From: Bordetella parapertussis
GTDB lineage: Bacteria; Pseudomonadota; Gammaproteobacteria; Burkholderiales; SG8-41
Direction: 5' to 3'
Length of the DNA: 8,887 bases
Assembly: GCA_945870465.1 (NCBI GenBank)
Contig: CAMBSS010000166.1
Coordinates: forward strand, 1-8,887
Positions 5,582-8,887 of the stretch are shown in pieces. The notes below the pieces were generated by a model that worked only from the letters and a program-made list of their open reading frames with translations, was not told the DNA's origin and made no database searches. How positions within the stretch are numbered: the stretch's first letter is position 1; every line of letters begins with the position of its first letter. Both the position numbers and the translations under genes were made by a program.

Positions 5582-6359
5582 GAGGGGTTACCTCCTCTTC
5601 GATCTTGTCTGCAAACAGCATGTCGTGAATGCTGTCGGATAATTTTTTGCCGTCGGCGCTGACGTGGTCGGTGCCGTCGCTGTTCAGCTCGGCCTTGACG
5701 CGGCCCGGGTGCGGCGAGAGCAACAGGATGCGGTTACCTATCAGCACCGCTTCGGGAATCGAGTGCGTGACGAACAGCACCGTGAAATGGGTGTCGTCCC
5801 ACAACTGCAGCAGTTCTTCCTGCATCTTGCGGCGCGTCAGCGCGTCGAGCGCGGCAAACGGTTCGTCCATCAGCAGAACGTCGGGCTCCATCGCCATGCC
5901 GCGCGCAATCGCGACGCGCTGCTTCATGCCGCCCGACAGCGTATGCGGATAGCTGTCGGCGAACTGCGTGAGCTTGACCTTTTCGATGTACTGCATCGCC
6001 TTGTCTTCCGCGGCCTTGCCCTTCAAGCGGCCGCTCGCGGTCAGCGCGAACATCACGTTCTCCTTGACCGTTTTCCACGGCAGCAGCTGGTCGAACTCCT
6101 GGAACACGAATACGCGGTCGATGCCCGGCTTGGTGATGACCTCGCCGTTCAGCTGCATGCTGCCTTCGACCGGCTGCATATAACCGCCGACCGCCTTCAG
6201 CAGCGTGGATTTGCCGCAGCCTGAAGGGCCGAGGATGACGAAACGGTCGGATTTGTAGACTTCAAAATCGACGCGATACGTCGCCGTGACCAAATGCTCC
6301 TTGGTCTTGTACTGCAGAGTGACGCCCTTGACTTCGAGTAGAGGTTTGCTTGCGCTCAT
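5574..6359 (-). CDS. ABC transporter ATP-binding protein, NitT/TauT type
   Basis: The 261-residue ATPase carries all the marks of an active nucleotide-binding subunit: Walker A GPSGCGKST (44-52), Q-loop Gln87 in VFQEFDQLLPW, signature LSGGMKQR (141-148), Walker B VLLMDEP (161-167), the D-loop AALD (169-172) and H-loop His199 in VTHS. The QLLPW and FAALDALTR segments are typical of the nitrate/sulfonate/taurine group. I chose the ATG at 6359 rather than the in-frame start 49 codons upstream because the extra residues are arginine/serine-rich, show no family likeness and would overlap the receptor gene. The family's usual N-terminus (PLLEVKGVTLQY) begins just after the chosen Met. It lies 28 bp after the receptor gene and overlaps the permease by 8 bp. 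The C-terminal tail after about residue 222 is acidic and somewhat longer than the minimal domain. Confidence 0.95.
   Translation of the reverse strand: MSASKPLLEVKGVTLQYKTKEHLVTATYRVDFEVYKSDRFVILGPSGCGKSTLLKAVGGYMQPVEGSMQLNGEVITKPGIDRVFVFQEFDQLLPWKTVKENVMFALTASGRLKGKAAEDKAMQYIEKVKLTQFADSYPHTLSGGMKQRVAIARGMAMEPDVLLMDEPFAALDALTRRKMQEELLQLWDDTHFTVLFVTHSIPEAVLIGNRILLLSPHPGRVKAELNSDGTDHVSADGKKLSDSIHDMLFADKIEEEVTPHG
5591..5596 (-). promoter_or_regulatory. Strong ribosome binding site for the ABC permease
   Basis: CCTCCT on the plus strand reads AGGAGG on the minus strand, 9 nt before the permease ATG and inside the last codons of the ATPase gene. With the 8-bp gene overlap it fixes the permease start and indicates coupled translation of the two ABC subunits. 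Confidence 0.85.
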
Positions 6360-6387
6360 CGGATTTGCCTGGAAGGGCCTGAATTTT

Positions 6388-7350
6388 TCAATCGACCTGC
6401 AGCTTGCGCTCGCGCACGATCTTCGCCCAGCGCTCGGTCTCTTCACGGATGTATTTGCCGAATTCGGCCGGGTTGCTGCCGACCGGCGCCATGCCCAGCC
6501 CGTCAAACCGGCTCTTGATGTCGGGCGCTTCCAGCGCCTTGGCAGTATCGCGATAGATCTTGTCGATCACATCCTTCGGCGTGCCGGTCGGCACCACGAA
6601 GCCGAACCAGCCCAAGTTTTCGAATCCGGGAACGGTTTCGGCCACGGCCGGCACATCCGGCAGCTGGGGCGAGCGCTGCTTGCTGGTCACGCCGAGCGCG
6701 CGCAGCTTCTTCTGCTGAACGTAATTGATTGCCGCCGCAAGATTGGGCGTGGAAAACGGCACCTGCCCGGCCATGGTATCGACGATGGCCGGCGCCTCGC
6801 CCTTGTACGGGATGTGCACGATTTCGATTTTCGCGGCGTAGAGGAAATTCTCCGCCGCCAGATGCGTCTGGCTGCCGAAACCGGCTGAGCCATAGGAGAT
6901 TTCGCGCGGATGCGCCTTGGCGAGGGCGATCAGTTCCTTGACCGTCTTCGGCGGGAAAGTTGGCGTAACGATCAACACCTGCGGCCCGTTTGCCACGTTG
7001 ATGACCGGCACGAGGTCCTTGGCCGGATCGAACGGCATCTTTTTATAGATATGCTGGTTGGCGGTAATGATGGAACCCGAAGTCATGAACAGCGTATAGC
7101 CGTCGGGTGTGCTCTTCGCCGCGAGCTCGCCGCCGATGTTGCCGCCGGCGCCGGCGCGGTTGTCAACGACCACCTGCTGCCCCCACGTCTCGCCGAGTTT
7201 CTGCGCCACCACGCGCGCCACGATGTCGGTGGCGCCGCCCGCGGCGAACGGCACGATCACCCGTACGGACTTTCCCGGATAGGACTGCGCCGCGGCAGTT
7301 GCTGCCGTCAGCGAGGCCGCGCACAACGCGAGCAGTTGCAAGACACGCAT
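6388..7350 (-). CDS. Periplasmic Bug/TctC-family (tripartite tricarboxylate transporter) solute-binding protein
   Basis: The 320-residue product has a signal peptide: Met-Arg, a hydrophobic core, then an Ala-rich stretch with a likely cleavage after Ala21 in TAAAQS. Next comes the standard Bug/TctC opening, YPGKSVRVIVPFAAGGATD (24-42). Further family marks are VVVDNRAGAGGNIG (60-73), PDGYTLF, SYGSAGFGSQTH, HIPYKG, LPDVPAVAE and GWFGFVVPTGTP. Such receptors bind carboxylated solutes (citrate, other di- and tricarboxylates, aromatic acids, amino acids) through the backbone amides of the two N-terminal loops. The start at 7350 is preferred over one 23 codons upstream because it gives the signal peptide and has AGGAGA 4 nt upstream. 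No TctA or TctB membrane gene is present, and the adjoining transporter is an ABC system. It may serve a TctAB pair elsewhere, act as a sensor, or be unusually paired with the ABC genes. The 71-bp gap before it shows no terminator and no convincing promoter. Confidence 0.95.
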   Translation of the reverse strand: MRVLQLLALCAASLTAATAAAQSYPGKSVRVIVPFAAGGATDIVARVVAQKLGETWGQQVVVDNRAGAGGNIGGELAAKSTPDGYTLFMTSGSIITANQHIYKKMPFDPAKDLVPVINVANGPQVLIVTPTFPPKTVKELIALAKAHPREISYGSAGFGSQTHLAAENFLYAAKIEIVHIPYKGEAPAIVDTMAGQVPFSTPNLAAAINYVQQKKLRALGVTSKQRSPQLPDVPAVAETVPGFENLGWFGFVVPTGTPKDVIDKIYRDTAKALEAPDIKSRFDGLGMAPVGSNPAEFGKYIREETERWAKIVRERKLQVD

Positions 7351-7354
7351 GATT

Positions 7355-7360
7355 TCTCCT
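7355..7360 (-). promoter_or_regulatory. Ribosome binding site deciding the start of the Bug/TctC receptor
   Basis: TCTCCT on the plus strand reads AGGAGA on the minus strand, 4 nt before the ATG at 7350. It favours this start, which yields a clean signal peptide, over the in-frame start 69 nt further upstream. Confidence 0.82.
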
Positions 7361-7421
7361 GATTTTCGAAATTGCCGGATCAAACACCGCACTAGTTTAC
7401 ATTGTTCCGCGACCGCCAATA

Positions 7422-8887
7422 CTACTTGAAAACGTAGATCGGGCTCGACCAGATCAGGTGTCCGTCTTCCTGCGTTACACAGACATAGAGTGCGTTGTCG
7501 GTTTTGTCGTCCAGCTTGATACGGCGCTCGAGTTTTACGCGGCGGTGCCCGTTCTCATCGGGCATGCGAAACACGCGCAACTGGCGCTTGATGCCGCCGT
7601 TCGCGAACACCAGGTCTTGCAGGCCGATGTCGGCGACCTTGATCTCGGTTTTGACTAATTCAGTATCGATCTTCAGCGTTCCGGCCCTGGGATCGGTAAG
7701 CCACGCATCGAATCCCGCGAAACCGCCGGTGGTCAGCCCGCCCCACTTCAATTCGCCGGGCGCTGTCTGCTCGAGCTTCTTGTCGAGGTTCCAGAAATTG
7801 ATGGTCTGCACCTTCTCGAAACTGTTTCCGGTCAAAGTGCAACCGCCATCCCACACCGTCTGGCGGCCGCGGCCGCGGTATTCCGAGCCTTCCCAGATCA
7901 CGCGGATGCGGCGGCCCAGCGACTTCTCTTCGAATGGCCGGAAGGTTTCCAGCGTCGTCAGCCGGTTACGAATTTCGATACGCTCGATGGGCGCTGAAGC
8001 GTGGACGTCGATATTGAAAGTCACTTCTTTGGCATCCGACTTGAGGATGTCGCCCATCATCGCGGTCTTAACCTTGCTGCTGGTGGTCGGCCCGAGATTG
8101 GGATCGTCGGCGTAGAGTTCTGCGTCAGCGTCGAACTTGACGCGTGTATCGAGCACCACACGGCAACCGGTAGTTGCGTAATGGTGACGTTTTCGCAGCG
8201 CGTCGAACAAGTCCTGGCGTGTGAGTCCCGCCGCCAGCAAGCACGACAAACCGCCGTACGCGCCGAACATCGATGCGCCCGGGTGACTCGCGCCGTGACG
8301 GCCCTTGTGCCCGTCGGAGTTGGCGAGGATGCCGACGCGGTAGCCCTGCTCGAACGCGTCCTGCACCAGCCATTCGAAAGTGCCCCAGTCGGAATGCACT
8401 TCGACGCTGCGCTCGATGCGCGCGTCGTGCGCCATCTTGATGTCGGCGTAGCGGCCGCCGATGTGCGCGAACACCACGCAGTCTTCGCCTTTGAGCATCT
8501 TGAACAAATCGTCGGCGCTGTTGGCGTCGGTCTTGACGTCCGACAGGTCGTCGATCAGCGCGTGGTGCGAGCGGTGGATCTGCCGCCCTTCGTGCATGAA
8601 CATCACATTGCGGTCGCCGCCCAGGCCCGTGTTGCCCGACCATTCGTAGCCCGGGTACATGACGAAACTGCCGTCGGCGTTGAACTCCTTGGAGAGTTTG
8701 TTGAGCTCGTTCCAGAACGGTGTTGTGATCTGGAAATCATTGCCCTGGTGACTCATCGCGTCGAGAAATGCGCGGTCGCGCGCGAATTCGATCAGTTCGC
8801 GCGCCGAGTTGGTGCCGATGGTTTCTTCCGACTGGCCATGCAAATCGGCCCAGTACGGCAGCAGCGACGCACTCTCCACCACGCGCA
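7422..8887 (-). CDS. DUF3604 PHP-like metal-dependent hydrolase, N-terminally truncated by the window edge
   Basis: About 487 codons of this gene are visible, ending in a TAG at 7422. The frame stays open to the window edge, so the GTG at 8882 is probably internal and the true N-terminus lies outside. Members known to me are usually around 600 residues or more. Numbering from that GTG, a PHP-type set of metal ligands is visible: DLHG (13-16), MSHQGND (43-49), YPGYEW (76-81, Glu80), AHIGGRY (139-145), EVHSDWG (161-167) and NSDGHKGRHG (188-197). The remainder, after about residue 260, looks like the beta-rich C-terminal half of DUF3604 proteins. PHP domains hydrolyse phosphoester or amide-type bonds with two or three metal ions, but I know of no established substrate for DUF3604. 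There is no signal peptide in the visible part. It is probably the first or an early gene of the operon, 71 bp before the receptor gene. Confidence 0.88.
   Translation of the reverse strand, partial: RVVESASLLPYWADLHGQSEETIGTNSARELIEFARDRAFLDAMSHQGNDFQITTPFWNELNKLSKEFNADGSFVMYPGYEWSGNTGLGGDRNVMFMHEGRQIHRSHHALIDDLSDVKTDANSADDLFKMLKGEDCVVFAHIGGRYADIKMAHDARIERSVEVHSDWGTFEWLVQDAFEQGYRVGILANSDGHKGRHGASHPGASMFGAYGGLSCLLAAGLTRQDLFDALRKRHHYATTGCRVVLDTRVKFDADAELYADDPNLGPTTSSKVKTAMMGDILKSDAKEVTFNIDVHASAPIERIEIRNRLTTLETFRPFEEKSLGRRIRVIWEGSEYRGRGRQTVWDGGCTLTGNSFEKVQTINFWNLDKKLEQTAPGELKWGGLTTGGFAGFDAWLTDPRAGTLKIDTELVKTEIKVADIGLQDLVFANGGIKRQLRVFRMPDENGHRRVKLERRIKLDDKTDNALYVCVTQEDGHLIWSSPIYVFK

Noticed and set aside
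6360..6506. A 49-codon N-terminal extension of the ABC ATPase
   Set aside because: It overlaps the receptor gene, is Arg/Ser-rich and unlike any ABC N-terminus; the ATG at 6359 begins the normal domain.
7351..7421. Promoter in the gap before the receptor gene (TTGGCG and TAAACT on the minus strand)
   Set aside because: The boxes are about 14 nt apart, too close for a sigma-70 promoter, and each is a weak match.

Overview
The window is a single block of eight genes, all on the minus strand, with no convincing gene on the plus strand. Base composition is GC-rich. A Bug/TctC-type solute receptor together with a NitT/TauT-type ABC permease and ATPase suggests a betaproteobacterium (Burkholderiales-like), where Bug receptors are strongly expanded. 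This is inference from gene content, not from a marker gene.

In transcription order (right to left) the layout is: a DUF3604 PHP-like metallohydrolase cut by the right edge (7422-8887); a periplasmic Bug/TctC solute-binding protein (6388-7350); an ABC ATPase (5574-6359); an overlapping ABC permease (4652-5581); the two subunits of a class I, Fe-S fumarase/tartrate-dehydratase-type hydro-lyase (alpha 3673-4548, beta 2918-3529); a fumarate reductase/succinate dehydrogenase-type flavoprotein (1067-2791); and an Ldh2-family malate/lactate-type dehydrogenase (41-1042). Spacing is tight: an 8-bp overlap and gaps of 24, 28 and 71 bp. The exceptions are the three junctions around the fumarase genes, with gaps of 103, 143 and 126 bp. 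Each of these carries one imperfect inverted repeat whose arms are built of short tandem purine-rich units.

The simplest functional reading is uptake plus oxidation of a C4-dicarboxylate or an analogue. The flavoprotein would interconvert succinate and fumarate, the hydro-lyase fumarate and malate, and the Ldh2 enzyme malate and oxaloacetate. An ABC importer and a carboxylate receptor lie upstream. Several parts are atypical: the flavoprotein has no iron-sulfur or membrane partner in the window and lacks the FAD-linking histidine; the fumarase alpha subunit has a changed NTG loop; and the only binding protein beside the ABC genes belongs to a different transporter class. The true substrate may therefore not be an ordinary TCA intermediate.

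The most unusual feature is the set of three junction palindromes. Their tandem units have periods of 9, 8 and 7 nt, and two of them supply the stop codon of the preceding gene. They look like REP/MITE-like dispersed elements that have settled in this operon and may form mRNA hairpins between cistrons.
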